From Deltaproteobacteria bacterium (GTDB lineage Bacteria > Myxococcota_A > Polyangia > GCA-2747355), in NCBI GenBank assembly GCA_020633415.1, contig JACKDQ010000006.1, positions 248,001-312,000 of the forward strand: 64,000 nucleotides of DNA. The letters are read 5' to 3'. Position 1 is the stretch's first letter. Each line of letters starts with the position of its first letter. The position numbers and the translations under genes were made by a program. The notes under the pieces are model-generated. The model searched no databases, was not told where the DNA came from, and saw only the letters and a list, made by a program, of their open reading frames with translations. Below, in pieces: positions 15,525-24,707 of this stretch.

Positions 15525-17263
15525 GAGCGGCGAATTCGGTCGGCAGCCTCCAACGTCGCAGCCGGACGCGCCAAGGCGACCACCGCACAGGCGAAGGCCG
15601 TACGCGGATCATCTGCAGCCACACGAGATAGTAACTCGTCTTCGCCGAGCGGTGCCGTCTGCTGCAGGTAGCTGATGGCGAGGCGCTGTACGTCGACAGA
15701 GGGCTCGGAGAGACAGTCGGCAGCCTGAGCTCGATAGCGCTGATCGCCGCACTCGCTGAGCAGCCGCAGCGTCTCACAGCGCACTTCGCTGTCGGCGTGA
15801 GCAAGCAGTGCTGCTAAGTCGGGCAGCTTGGCGGGCGGTGTCTCGCGCAGCAGGTGGAGCGCGAAGGTTACCTCGCGGGGGTCCTTGCTGGTCAGCGCCT
15901 GAGCGATGACCCGCTGCGCCGCAGCATCGATGCCGTGGCTGAGCAATCGGGCGTCGATCGCTCGCGACACCAACGAAGCGCGCAACGCGTCGACGTAGGC
16001 GCGACGCGCACCGAGCAGCACGATAATCCACAAACCGAGCGCGGAGAGCACAACGATGCTGACCAAGTGGATGCGACTTGGCACGGTCAGCCCGCTAACA
16101 GCGAGCAGCAACCAGCACAGACCCGTCAGGCCGGTGCCAAAGCGATCGATTACCGTGTCGACAAACGACTTACCTTTATCCTTGATGCGCGATGGAACGG
16201 GCAGCCACATCAACTCCATCGAAGCCTTGTCGATGGCGAAGCGCAGTCCGCCTTCGGCGACCTTGGCACTGCTCACCGCGGCCAAGGGCGTGAGCGCCAG
16301 CAGCTGATGAAACAGCAGGCCCATCGAACCGAGCGCCAAGCTGACCGGCAGCATGAGCAGACCGACGGCGATGCCGAAGCGTCGCAAAATCGCGCCAGTG
16401 CCGAGCGTCTGCAAAGCCAAAGAAGCCAGCGACAAATACCCAAACAGCGCGCCGAAAAAGGCGGTCATCTCGTGGTTGGGACGCCCAGCAAAGTGGGCCT
16501 TGACGATGTTCTTAAACTGATAGTCCAAGAGCGTGGTCGCCAGCGTCGAAAGCAGTAAGGCCAACGCGATCAAGCGAACATATGGGTGCTTGCGAACCAC
16601 CGCGAAGCCACCGCCATCGCTGGCCGCCGCAGCACGACGCGACGCCGACCCGCCAGCGAGGCTGCCTTCGACCCGTCTGCGCGGCCAGACAACATTGGTC
16701 AACCCTGCAGCGAGCAAGAGCATGCCGCCGGCGATCAACAATAGACCGCGCGTGTCGACCAGCTTGGCCAGCGCCCCCGCCGAAAACCCGCCCAGCATGC
16801 CACCGAGAATTGCGCCGGCGCCGACAAAGCCAAACAGCCGCTTGGCTTCACGCGGGTCGAATAGGTCGTTTGCTAACAGCCAGAACTGGCTCACGGTAAA
16901 TACGCCGAAAATGCTCGACCAGACGTAAAGCGCCCAAGGTACCCACTTGGCCGGCCGCTCGGCGCCGAGCAACAACCAAACAACGACCAGGCTCGCGGCG
17001 ATCACCGTGTTGGTCGCGCTGATCAGCACATTACGGGCGATCCCGCCGGTGGTGCGCAAATAGAGCGTCACGACAAAGCCGGTCAGCAAGGCCATGCCGA
17101 TCGCGATGAAGCTCAGCTCGGTGACGCCGTAGTCTTTGAGAAAGACACTGTCGCGGACGGCCTTGACCACCGTGTAGGAACCCACGACTAGCATCAGGAT
17201 CACGAAGGAGAGCGCGAGTCGTGCGGCTTCGCCCGCTCGTATGTCGACAATCCGTCTAAGCAA
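15488..17263 (-). CDS. Npt1/Tlc-type nucleotide (NTP/NDP) transporter with HEAT tail
   Basis: 591 residues. Residues 10-420 hold about 12 membrane spans of the ATP/ADP translocase-like family (TLC), including KAVRDSVFLKDYGVTELSF near the first loop, FWLLANDLFDPREAKRLFGFVGAG, LDYQFKNIVKAHF and SMELMWLPVPSRIKDKGKSFVDTV, all typical of free-living Npt1-like proteins. Residues 440-575 are HEAT repeats (LLRETPPAKLPDLAALLAHADSEVRCETLRLL). The last 12 residues (RSCARSSRSPASS) lose the repeat pattern just where the -1 frame continues it in the downstream gene. Transport of nucleotides is established for rickettsial and chlamydial homologs; the substrate in free-living bacteria is unknown. Confidence 0.85.
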   Translation of the reverse strand: MLRRIVDIRAGEAARLALSFVILMLVVGSYTVVKAVRDSVFLKDYGVTELSFIAIGMALLTGFVVTLYLRTTGGIARNVLISATNTVIAASLVVVWLLLGAERPAKWVPWALYVWSSIFGVFTVSQFWLLANDLFDPREAKRLFGFVGAGAILGGMLGGFSAGALAKLVDTRGLLLIAGGMLLLAAGLTNVVWPRRRVEGSLAGGSASRRAAAASDGGGFAVVRKHPYVRLIALALLLSTLATTLLDYQFKNIVKAHFAGRPNHEMTAFFGALFGYLSLASLALQTLGTGAILRRFGIAVGLLMLPVSLALGSMGLLFHQLLALTPLAAVSSAKVAEGGLRFAIDKASMELMWLPVPSRIKDKGKSFVDTVIDRFGTGLTGLCWLLLAVSGLTVPSRIHLVSIVVLSALGLWIIVLLGARRAYVDALRASLVSRAIDARLLSHGIDAAAQRVIAQALTSKDPREVTFALHLLRETPPAKLPDLAALLAHADSEVRCETLRLLSECGDQRYRAQAADCLSEPSVDVQRLAISYLQQTAPLGEDELLSRVAADDPRTAFACAVVALARPAATLEAADRIRRSCARSSRSPASS

Positions 17264-17338
17264 CAGCCTAACCGCTGATTCTCCAAGAGGTTCGATGAAA
17301 CGCGTCCCTCGGACTATGCCGGATTCGCAGCGGCGCGT

Positions 17339-18085
17339 CTAGCGACCTGGCGGCGCGTCGCGCAGCAGACGACGCGTGGCCAGCAGGGTAACGATTAAGG
17401 CGGCAGCGACGAGCGCCATCGCAAAGATGAACAACGGCGAGGTTGGCCGAAGCGCGGCGTCGCCGAGCAGCGGATAGAGGATAGCCGCCGGCAGGATGCC
17501 GAGAGCGGTTCCCCAGAAATACGGCCAGAAAGGCACACCCGCCATGCCGGCGGCATAGCTAACCAGCGTATAGTGGGCGATCGGACAAACGCGCAGCACA
17601 GCGACCAGCCACCCACCGCGCCGATGTGCGAGCAGCTCGACGACGCGAGCAGCGCGTCGCCGTTCGGCCAGCGCGGCCTGGACCCATCGATGTCCGGCGC
17701 CTTTAGCGATCGCGTAACACAGCACCGCGCCACAGAGGTCGCCGACGATCGTCAGCAAGCAGCCCCAAAGCGCACCGAATAGCACGCCGGCGGCAAGCAA
17801 CCCCCACATCCTCGGCAACCAGAGCAGCTCGAACAGCACCACGCCGCCCACCAAGCCGATCGCACCCAGCGGCCCGGCCTGCGTGACCCAGCGGCGCAGT
17901 GACGTCGGTTCGATCCAGCCCTTTAAATAGGCGGTGACCGCAACGGCTAGCGAGCTGAGCACGATCACGCCCAGCAGCCAGCCACGTCGTCGGATCGAGC
18001 GGGCAGAAGGTGCTGGTGTCGTTGGAGCTGGGGCGCTGCTTTGCAGGACGAACTCGGCTTCGGAGGTTGCGGCTCTTTTTAGCAC
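17339..18085 (-). CDS. TVP38/TMEM64 (DedA-like, SNARE-associated Golgi domain) membrane protein
   Basis: 248 residues with a 35-residue polar N-terminus, then five to six membrane segments. The domain core is WLPRMWGLLAAGVLFGALWG, a GDLCGAVLCYAIAKGAG re-entrant-like stretch, and LRVCPIAHYTLVSYAAGMAGV with WGTALGILPAAILYPLLGD, in the standard order. Members are lipid scramblase- or transporter-like proteins of the inner membrane. The only plausible start is a GTG at 18085, directly after the T-run of the sigma-54 small RNA terminator and without a clear Shine-Dalgarno, so its expression may depend on readthrough of that hairpin. Confidence 0.85.
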   Translation of the reverse strand: MLKRAATSEAEFVLQSSAPAPTTPAPSARSIRRRGWLLGVIVLSSLAVAVTAYLKGWIEPTSLRRWVTQAGPLGAIGLVGGVVLFELLWLPRMWGLLAAGVLFGALWGCLLTIVGDLCGAVLCYAIAKGAGHRWVQAALAERRRAARVVELLAHRRGGWLVAVLRVCPIAHYTLVSYAAGMAGVPFWPYFWGTALGILPAAILYPLLGDAALRPTSPLFIFAMALVAAALIVTLLATRRLLRDAPPGR

Positions 18086-18087
18086 AC

Positions 18088-18129
18088 AAAAAGGAGGGAA
18101 GCGGGAGCCGCTAAAGCGCGGCTCCCGCT
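18088..18129 (-). terminator. terminator-like 12-bp hairpin with downstream T-run
   Basis: Perfect 12-bp stem AGCGGGAGCCGC (18100-18111) with GCGGCTCCCGCT (18118-18129) and a 6-base loop. Read on the minus strand it is followed by TTCCCTCC and then TTTTT (18092-18088). The gap of about 7 bases between stem and T-run is longer than ideal, so termination may be partial. Confidence 0.55.
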
Positions 18130-18225
18130 GCGGACTGGCTGCTGCAGCACGGTCGGGGGGGACAAAGCCAGCCGAGGCTTTCGCAAACCCCGGAATATCC
18201 TAAGCACTGCTCCCGTCGGAGCGTG
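18088..18225 (-). ncRNA. candidate sigma-54-dependent small RNA (about 138 nt)
   Basis: The stretch from the predicted start of transcription (18225) to the T-run at 18088 has no convincing ORF but folds into ordered hairpins: GCTCC/GGAGC with a 4-base loop (18209-18222), AAAGCC/GGCTTT with a 6-base loop (18164-18181) inside an outer G-run/C-run pairing (18155-18161 with 18188-18191), and the 12-bp terminator-like stem. Upstream is a near-consensus -24/-12 promoter. Neighbours are ugd upstream and the TVP38 gene downstream, same strand. It could be an independent regulatory RNA or the leader of the TVP38 gene. I do not recognise it as 6S, SRP, RNase P or tmRNA. Confidence 0.5.
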
Positions 18226-18235
18226 TTGCCAGTGT

Positions 18236-18252
18236 TGCAGACGCCGTGCCAG
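18236..18252 (-). promoter_or_regulatory. sigma-54 (-24/-12) promoter candidate
   Basis: The minus strand reads CTGGCACG-GCGT-CTGCA. The consensus is YTGGCACG-N4-TTGCW, so all eight positions of the -24 half and four of five of the -12 half match, with the required GG-N10-GC spacing (GG at 18250-18249, GC at 18238-18237). Transcription should begin near 18225. No bacterial enhancer-binding protein gene is present in the window. Confidence 0.65.
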
Positions 18253-18409
18253 ACAAAAGCCGTCGATATCTTTATGCGGTGCGGCAAAGCAGCTCTCCAA
18301 AAACGAGAGGCGCTATCGGTCTGTCGGAGACCTCAACGAATGACAGGGTAAGAATCGACGGCTGACCGGCGGCTCGGGCGGCGCTAGACGAACGCGCGGA
18401 TAGCGAGGC

Positions 18410-19723
<1,314 letters not shown>

Positions 19724-19896
19724 GCCCCGTGCTTACTGCGGTCTCCGGAGCCTGTCAATCAGATCGAGCACGACCCCGATCACGGCAACGGGCTGTGGTC
19801 GGGCGGCGATGACCAAGGCAACTAGCCGTGCTCTGGAAAGATTTCGCCAGCGACGTGCCGCGGACCGTGCGTTCGGTCGAATCTGCGGGGCCTCAA

Positions 19897-20814
19897 TCAG
19901 CTGCGGACGCAGTCGCGGCCGGCGGCCTTGGCGCGATACAGCGCTTGATCGGCGCGGCGGAGCAGCGCCAGGCCATCCTCGCCGACCGCCAAGGTTGCCA
20001 CACCGATGCTGATCGTCGTTCGCAAGGTGGTCTCGGCCGACGGCAGCGACAATTCCAAAGCAGCCACGGCGCGCCGCAGCGATTCAGCGTGGACCAGCGT
20101 CTGATCGAGCGCGACGCCCGGCACAAACACGCAGAACTCGTCGCCGCCAAATCGACAAGCTGCACCACCCCATTGACGCACGTGGGCGTCGATCAGCGCA
20201 CCAACCCGGCTGATCGTCGCCGCACCGGCGTGATGTCCATGGGCATCGTTGATCGCCTTGAGCGTGTCGAGATCCATCATCCAGGCTGAAAGCGGCGTCT
20301 GGGCGGTCTGCGCCTGCCGCACGGCCTGCTCGAGGGCGGCATCGAAGCGCGGCTTGCTCGGCATCCCGGTCAGCTCGTCGGTGCCCACCAGCTGGTCGAC
20401 ATGACGCTGAAATGAGGCTTCGGTCTCGTCGACCACCTCAAACTTGAGCACGGTCTGGCCCAGGCCGATCCGATCGCCCGAGTGCAGTGGGGCTTCACCG
20501 TCGATACGGGACGCGTTGAGCAGCGTGCCGTTGGTCGAGCCCAAATCGCACAATCGATAGCCGTGCGCAGTCCGTTCGACCACCGCGTGGCGCCAGGAAA
20601 TGTTGCCATCGTGCAGCTGCAAGCCTTCAACGCTGCGACCGATCGAGACGCGCTGCTCGACGATCGCGCTCTTGCCGATGTCGGCGAGCGTTCCGGCGAT
20701 CACCACCAGCGCGCCGCAGCGTTGCGCCTCAGCGACGCGCTCACGGATCGCACCAGCCTCCATGCGCAGCGTATCGGGGGGCCCGGGTGAGGGCTTGTTC
20801 TTGTCGGCACCCAC
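19897..20814 (-). CDS. FHA-GGDEF protein, probable diguanylate cyclase
   Basis: 305 residues. The FHA domain (about 40-125) shows VSIGRSVEGLQLHDGNISWRH and LGSTNGTLLN, the phosphothreonine-binding GR...SxxH...NG pattern. The GGDEF domain (about 140-300) has DELTGMPSK, WMMDLDTLKAINDAHGH and an intact active-site FGGDEFCVF, so c-di-GMP synthesis is likely. The RxxD inhibitory site before the GGDEF loop is absent (RQWG instead). Start is a GTG at 20814. The FHA part suggests activation by Ser/Thr phosphorylation; no Ser/Thr kinase gene is in the window, though a PP2C phosphatase lies 2.3 kb away. Confidence 0.9.
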   Translation of the reverse strand: MGADKNKPSPGPPDTLRMEAGAIRERVAEAQRCGALVVIAGTLADIGKSAIVEQRVSIGRSVEGLQLHDGNISWRHAVVERTAHGYRLCDLGSTNGTLLNASRIDGEAPLHSGDRIGLGQTVLKFEVVDETEASFQRHVDQLVGTDELTGMPSKPRFDAALEQAVRQAQTAQTPLSAWMMDLDTLKAINDAHGHHAGAATISRVGALIDAHVRQWGGAACRFGGDEFCVFVPGVALDQTLVHAESLRRAVAALELSLPSAETTLRTTISIGVATLAVGEDGLALLRRADQALYRAKAAGRDCVRS

Positions 20815-20888
20815 GGCACCCAGCCTATCACGAGACGCCCGTTTCGTGCGGGGTTGAGCGGCGCCCCAGTTCCCACTATGGTTTGTGC

Positions 20889-21902
20889 GTGCACGCCCTC
20901 CTCTTGGCAGCAGGCTTTGGCAGTCGCCTCAAAGCGCTTTCGGAACAGCGCCCCAAACCGCTGCTGCCGGTGTGCAACCAACCGTTGATCCGCTGGGGAC
21001 TGGCGTGGCTGGCCGAGCACGGTCAGGTGCAAGCAACGATCAACTTGCACCACATGGCCGAGATGTTCGTCGAGGAGCTCGGCGAGCAGGCCGAAGGCGT
21101 GGCGCTCAGTTACGCCTTCGAACGCGAGCAAATCCTTGGCACTGGTGGCGGGGTCAAGCAGATGGCCGCCCAACTCGATCGCGACCGACTGTTGATCGCC
21201 AACGCCAAGCTGGTCTCCGAGGTCGATCTGGGTCGCCTGCTAGAGCGACACATCGCTAGCGGAGCCGTAGCGACGATGGTCGTTCGCCCGACGACCAGCG
21301 CGGCTTGGCGCAGTATCGGTGTCGATGCGAGCAGCGGAATGATCGCCCGCCTGGTCGAGGTAACGGCGCCAAACCGCCGAAGTAGCAGCGAGTACATGTT
21401 CAGCGGAATCCACATCGTCGAACCCGAGCTCGTCGATCTGATCCCCGCCGGCCCGCAGTGCATCATCCGCACGGCCTATCAAGAGCTGCTGCGCCGCGGC
21501 GCGCCAATCGCTGCCTTCATCGACGAGGGGTATTTCGCCGAAAACAGCACCGCCGAGCGCTATCTGCGGACCAATCTCGAGCTGACCAGCGCGACCTTCG
21601 CGCTCAACCGTCGCCTTCCGGGCCCGCAAAGCGGAGTCCACCCAACGGCCGAGGTCGCTTCCACTGCACGGGTCTCGGCCGCGGCTTTGATCGGCCCGCA
21701 GGCGATTATCGAAGCGGACGCGCAGATCGGTCCACGCGCGGTGATCGGCCGAGGAGCGCGCGTTGCCAGTGGCTGTCGGGTGGAAAACAGCGTGATCTGG
21801 CCGGGCGCATCGCTGGCCCAGAGCGTCGATCATGCGATCGTCACGCCGGGCGGTATTGCCCAACTCGACCGACAAGCGGTCGCTGACAGTTGCGATGGCT
21901 GA
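20889..21902 (+). CDS. sugar-phosphate nucleotidyltransferase with left-handed beta-helix tail
   Basis: 337 residues from a GTG at 20889 (MHALLLAAGFGSRLKALS). The N-terminal Rossmann-like domain carries the GxGxRLxPLTxxxPKPLLPV-type signature (FGSRLKALSEQRPKPLLPV) and LGTGGGVKQMA; the last 90 residues show hexapeptide repeats (VHPTAEV, AALIGPQAIIEADAQIGPRA). This is the arrangement of mannose-1-phosphate guanylyltransferase or glucose-1-phosphate nucleotidyltransferase relatives; the sugar is not readable. NAKLVSEVDLG replaces the usual ND of the metal-binding site, so activity may be altered. It overlaps tlyA by 8 bases. Confidence 0.85.
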   Translation: MHALLLAAGFGSRLKALSEQRPKPLLPVCNQPLIRWGLAWLAEHGQVQATINLHHMAEMFVEELGEQAEGVALSYAFEREQILGTGGGVKQMAAQLDRDRLLIANAKLVSEVDLGRLLERHIASGAVATMVVRPTTSAAWRSIGVDASSGMIARLVEVTAPNRRSSSEYMFSGIHIVEPELVDLIPAGPQCIIRTAYQELLRRGAPIAAFIDEGYFAENSTAERYLRTNLELTSATFALNRRLPGPQSGVHPTAEVASTARVSAAALIGPQAIIEADAQIGPRAVIGRGARVASGCRVENSVIWPGASLAQSVDHAIVTPGGIAQLDRQAVADSCDG

Positions 21903-22677
21903 GCGCGTCGGCAGACGCCGCCTCGACCAACTGCTGGTCGAACGCGGTTTAGCCAGCAGCCGCCAGCAGGCACAAGCACTGCTGCTCGCCGGCCAAGTGT
22001 TGGTCAACGACCAACCCCACAGCAAAGCCGGCAGCCAAGTCTCACTCGACGCGGAGATCCGCTTGCGTGGCGAGCGCCCTCGCTACGTCTCACGGGCTGG
22101 CGACAAGCTTGCGGCGATCTTGGAGCACAGCGGCTTTTCCCCAGCCGAATTGGTCGCGCTCGATGTCGGTGCATCGACCGGTGGCTTTACTGACTGTCTG
22201 CTTCAGATGGGAGCACGGCATGTCTACGCGGTCGACGTTGGCTACGGCCAGCTGGCCTGGTCGATTCGCCAAAACCCACGGGTCACCTGTATCGAGCGTC
22301 AAAACGCGCGTCATCTCACCGCCGAGATCCTGCAAAGGGCGGTCGATCCCCCTGCGCCCTGGCCGCTGGAGCTGGCAACGATCGACGTGTCGTTCATTTC
22401 ATTGAAGTTGGTGCTGCCGACGATCGGTGAAGTTCTTGGCGGCGATCGACCACTGATCGCGTTGATCAAGCCGCAGTTTGAGGCAGGGCGAGAGGCGATC
22501 GGCAAAAGAGGCGTGGTCAAAGGTACCGCTCGCCAAGCGGTGATCGATTCGCTCATTCACTGGATGCGCCAAGCCGGCTACCAGATCGAAGCGTCGATCG
22601 ACTCGCCGGTCGCTGGCCCCCAGGGCAACATCGAACATCTGGTGCTGGCGCGCACCCCCGCGTCAGCACAAAGCTAG
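21895..22677 (+). CDS. tlyA: TlyA-family rRNA 2'-O-methyltransferase
   Basis: 260 residues. An N-terminal S4 RNA-binding domain (RRRLDQLLVERGLASSRQQA) is followed by an FtsJ-like methyltransferase: LVALDVGASTGGFTDCLLQ (SAM site), VYAVDVGYGQLAW, IDVSFISLKLVLP and LIKPQFEAGRE. TlyA proteins methylate 16S and/or 23S rRNA ribose and affect capreomycin susceptibility in mycobacteria; some are also annotated as hemolysins. The ATG lies inside the end of the upstream gene (8-base overlap), and the stop overlaps the convergent lipoprotein gene by 4 bases. Confidence 0.92.
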   Translation: MAERVGRRRLDQLLVERGLASSRQQAQALLLAGQVLVNDQPHSKAGSQVSLDAEIRLRGERPRYVSRAGDKLAAILEHSGFSPAELVALDVGASTGGFTDCLLQMGARHVYAVDVGYGQLAWSIRQNPRVTCIERQNARHLTAEILQRAVDPPAPWPLELATIDVSFISLKLVLPTIGEVLGGDRPLIALIKPQFEAGREAIGKRGVVKGTARQAVIDSLIHWMRQAGYQIEASIDSPVAGPQGNIEHLVLARTPASAQS

Positions 22678-23126
22678 CGGGTATCGGCCGCTGGACCGGC
22701 GTCATTGTTGCCGAGCCGATTGCATTCCGGTGGCTGAACGCCGCCGTCAAAGAAGAAGCAGTGACCACACAGCGAGAGGATCGTCGGCGGCGCGTTCGAG
22801 CTGCAGCTGATGTAACCATCGGCGATACAACCGTTGCAGAACTCGCGGCAGTCCTGGGTGATCGGGTGACAAGCAGCGCGGGGCGCTTGCCCAGCGGGCG
22901 GCACGCAGCCATAGCAGAGCGTCCGGTTATCACAAGAAGCGATCACGCCGGGCTTGTCGCAGTCGCTGATCGGCGGGTTTTTTTGAATAATGTCTTGGCG
23001 CAGCACAAAATCCGAGCCGACATGACCATCGCCCTGCGGCGTCGTCGAGTCGTTGTTGCAGGCGACAACTCCGCACAGTCCTACGCACGCAACAAGCCAG
23101 CACCTTCGGCCAACCGCGCTCAACAT
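22674..23126 (-). CDS. small cysteine-rich lipoprotein
   Basis: 150 residues. Lipoprotein signal with lipobox GVVAC (Cys23), then an Asn/Asp/Thr linker and a mature region with about 15 cysteines in pairs such as CDKPGVIASCDNRTLCYGC, CREFCNGC and CGHCFFFDGG. The end (NNDAGPAADTR) is low complexity. It resembles short Myxococcota surface lipoproteins; function unknown. It is 28 bases downstream of the PP2C phosphatase gene on the same strand, so may be co-transcribed with it. The ATG has GGAGAGGCAAT upstream. Confidence 0.82.
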   Translation of the reverse strand: MLSAVGRRCWLVACVGLCGVVACNNDSTTPQGDGHVGSDFVLRQDIIQKNPPISDCDKPGVIASCDNRTLCYGCVPPAGQAPRAACHPITQDCREFCNGCIADGYISCSSNAPPTILSLCGHCFFFDGGVQPPECNRLGNNDAGPAADTR

Positions 23127-23154
23127 TGCCTCTCCTTGATCGTCGTGAGCATCA

Positions 23155-23949
23155 CTACATCTGCTCCAGGCGCGCTAGCGCGACGGTGATATTATCTTGC
23201 CCACCATTTTCGTTGGCGAGCGAAATCAGTCGCTCGCAACAGCGGTCGAGATCGCTTTCGCTGCGCAATGCCTCAGCGATCGTTGGATCGTCGATCATCC
23301 CTGACAGACCATCGGTGCAGAACACGTAGACGTCACCCATCTCGACCTCTTCGCGGAGCACATCCACCGCGACGGTGTCCTTCATACCCAGAGCGCGAAC
23401 GATTACATTCTTGTGGGGAAAGTTGGCGATCTCGTCCTCGGTGATCCGCTTCATCTTGATGTAGTCGTTGAGCAGCGAATGATCCTCGGTTAGCTGCTTG
23501 AGCTCATCCTTGCGAAAGCGGTAGATGCGACTATCACCGACATGGGCCAGCACCATGTGGCCTTCTTCCGACAGCAGCCCGGTGACGATCGTTGTCCCCA
23601 TGCCGCGAAATTTTTCGTCGCGCTGCGAGGCTTCGAAGATCCGCAAGTTGGCCAGCTTTACGCCGGCAACCAAACGGTACTCGAGGCGGCGATCGACCGA
23701 ATCGACCATAAATGGCCAAGCCACCCGTTCTTCCGCCATGGTCGCCTTAAAGAACTCGACAACGGTGTCGACCGCCATCTTGCTGGCGATATCACCGCAA
23801 GCGTGGCCACCCATGCCGTCAGCGACCATCACCAGCCGCTCTTCATCGGGCAGATAGAGGTAGTCTTCATTGTGGCTGCGTTTGCGACCGGTGTCCGTAT
23901 CACCGGCAAAGCGCACGCGCATCTTGTCGAGCGGAAACGAGGTGCTCAT
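23155..23949 (-). CDS. PP2C-type protein phosphatase
   Basis: 264-residue Mn/Mg-dependent Ser/Thr phosphatase. Metal-binding and core motifs are in order: NEDYLYLPDEERL, MVADGMGGHACGD, GMGTTIVTGLL, LAHVGDSRIYRFR, LTEDHSLLNDYI, VFCTDGLSGMIDD and GGQDNITVALARL. No membrane span or extra domain, so a cytosolic Stp/PrpC-type enzyme. It is the natural counterpart of Ser/Thr kinases whose phospho-targets are read by FHA proteins such as the two encoded in this window. A weak ribosome-binding site precedes the ATG. Confidence 0.93.
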   Translation of the reverse strand: MSTSFPLDKMRVRFAGDTDTGRKRSHNEDYLYLPDEERLVMVADGMGGHACGDIASKMAVDTVVEFFKATMAEERVAWPFMVDSVDRRLEYRLVAGVKLANLRIFEASQRDEKFRGMGTTIVTGLLSEEGHMVLAHVGDSRIYRFRKDELKQLTEDHSLLNDYIKMKRITEDEIANFPHKNVIVRALGMKDTVAVDVLREEVEMGDVYVFCTDGLSGMIDDPTIAEALRSESDLDRCCERLISLANENGGQDNITVALARLEQM

Positions 23950-24024
23950 CTAAGGCAGCCGCCTGTTATTTGCGCAAACCCTGTTGTCTGCGCCAACCAT
24001 CCGATATGACGTCCGTTTAGCTTA

Positions 24025-24423
24025 TCACCGGACCGCCGCGAATTCTAGCGTATGGCCGACTTCAGTTGCCGTGGCACGCAAACGACCCGCGGCAAGCTCG
24101 ACGGTGGCCCGCGCGCGGCTGATGTAGGGCGTTGCACTCCAGGGCTTGAGCTGACGAACCACTGCGACGATCAGCCCGTCTTTGTCGACGAACGCAATGT
24201 CGATCGGAAACCGCATGAACCAGGTGTGCACCGAGCGACAGGGCATCAGCAATAGCGCTTGGTTTTCAGCGAGATGATCGCGGCCAAGCAAGCCTCGCAT
24301 CCGCTCGAAGGGCGAGAGCGCAAGCTCCAGCCGATCAGCCAATATCGCTGCTGTATGACGATTGATGAGGCGCAACGGCGATGGGGCGTGACGTAGCGCG
24401 GCGCGTTGTAGCGGAACCACCAA
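24025..24423 (-). CDS. DUF192 family protein
   Basis: 132 residues. The DUF192 signature is clear: ELALSPFERMRGLLGRD, LLLMPCRSVHTWFMRFPIDIAFVDKDG and VVRQLKPW followed by ATVELAAG near the end. The family is widespread and of unknown function; some members are exported, but no signal peptide is seen here. The start appears to be a TTG at 24423, 8 bases after AAGGAAA; GTG at 24420 is the alternative. It stands divergent from the microprotein gene 83 bases away. Confidence 0.82.
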   Translation of the reverse strand: MVVPLQRAALRHAPSPLRLINRHTAAILADRLELALSPFERMRGLLGRDHLAENQALLLMPCRSVHTWFMRFPIDIAFVDKDGLIVAVVRQLKPWSATPYISRARATVELAAGRLRATATEVGHTLEFAAVR

Positions 24424-24505
24424 TGACGATTTCCTTCCAAGGCTGGAGTCTGCAACGTTTCGGTATTATTCTCGACGACGGCTGTCAAGCGACAGAAAAA
24501 GATCT

Positions 24506-24616
24506 ATGGACTGGCTGCAAAGAGGATGGCTGGAAGCAAACCCGACCGTCGTCGGTGTATTTATCGGCGCCGCAATAATCGCGCTCGCGTTATACTTAAT
24601 CCGCACGCGCCGTTAG
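24506..24616 (+). CDS. 36-residue single-pass membrane microprotein candidate
   Basis: ATG at 24506 to TAG at 24614 encodes 36 residues: a polar start MDWLQRGWLEANPT, one hydrophobic helix VVGVFIGAAIIALALYLI and a basic end RTRR. This is a textbook positive-inside single-span protein and is too short for usual gene callers. Upstream sequence offers only a weak A-rich GACAGAAAAAG as ribosome-binding site. It sits between the divergent DUF192 gene and the PATAN-J-TPR gene. Evidence is the amphipathic layout alone, so treat it as a candidate. Confidence 0.5.
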   Translation: MDWLQRGWLEANPTVVGVFIGAAIIALALYLIRTRR

Positions 24617-24654
24617 CGCGGCCTTTCGGGGCGAATTGCGAACAGCTGTCCGTT

Positions 24655-24684
24655 GGCAGATTGTCGACGGGCAGATTGTCGACG
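24655..24684. repeat. two exact tandem copies of a 15-bp unit upstream of the PATAN-J-TPR gene
   Basis: GGCAGATTGTCGACG occurs at 24655-24669 and again at 24670-24684, followed by a decayed third start (GGTAGTAGGTC). The pair ends 23 bases before the start codon at 24708, so it lies in the 5' untranslated or promoter region and could be a binding site or a slippage product. Confidence 0.7.
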
Positions 24685-24707
24685 GGTAGTAGGTCTGAGC
24701 ACACTCC

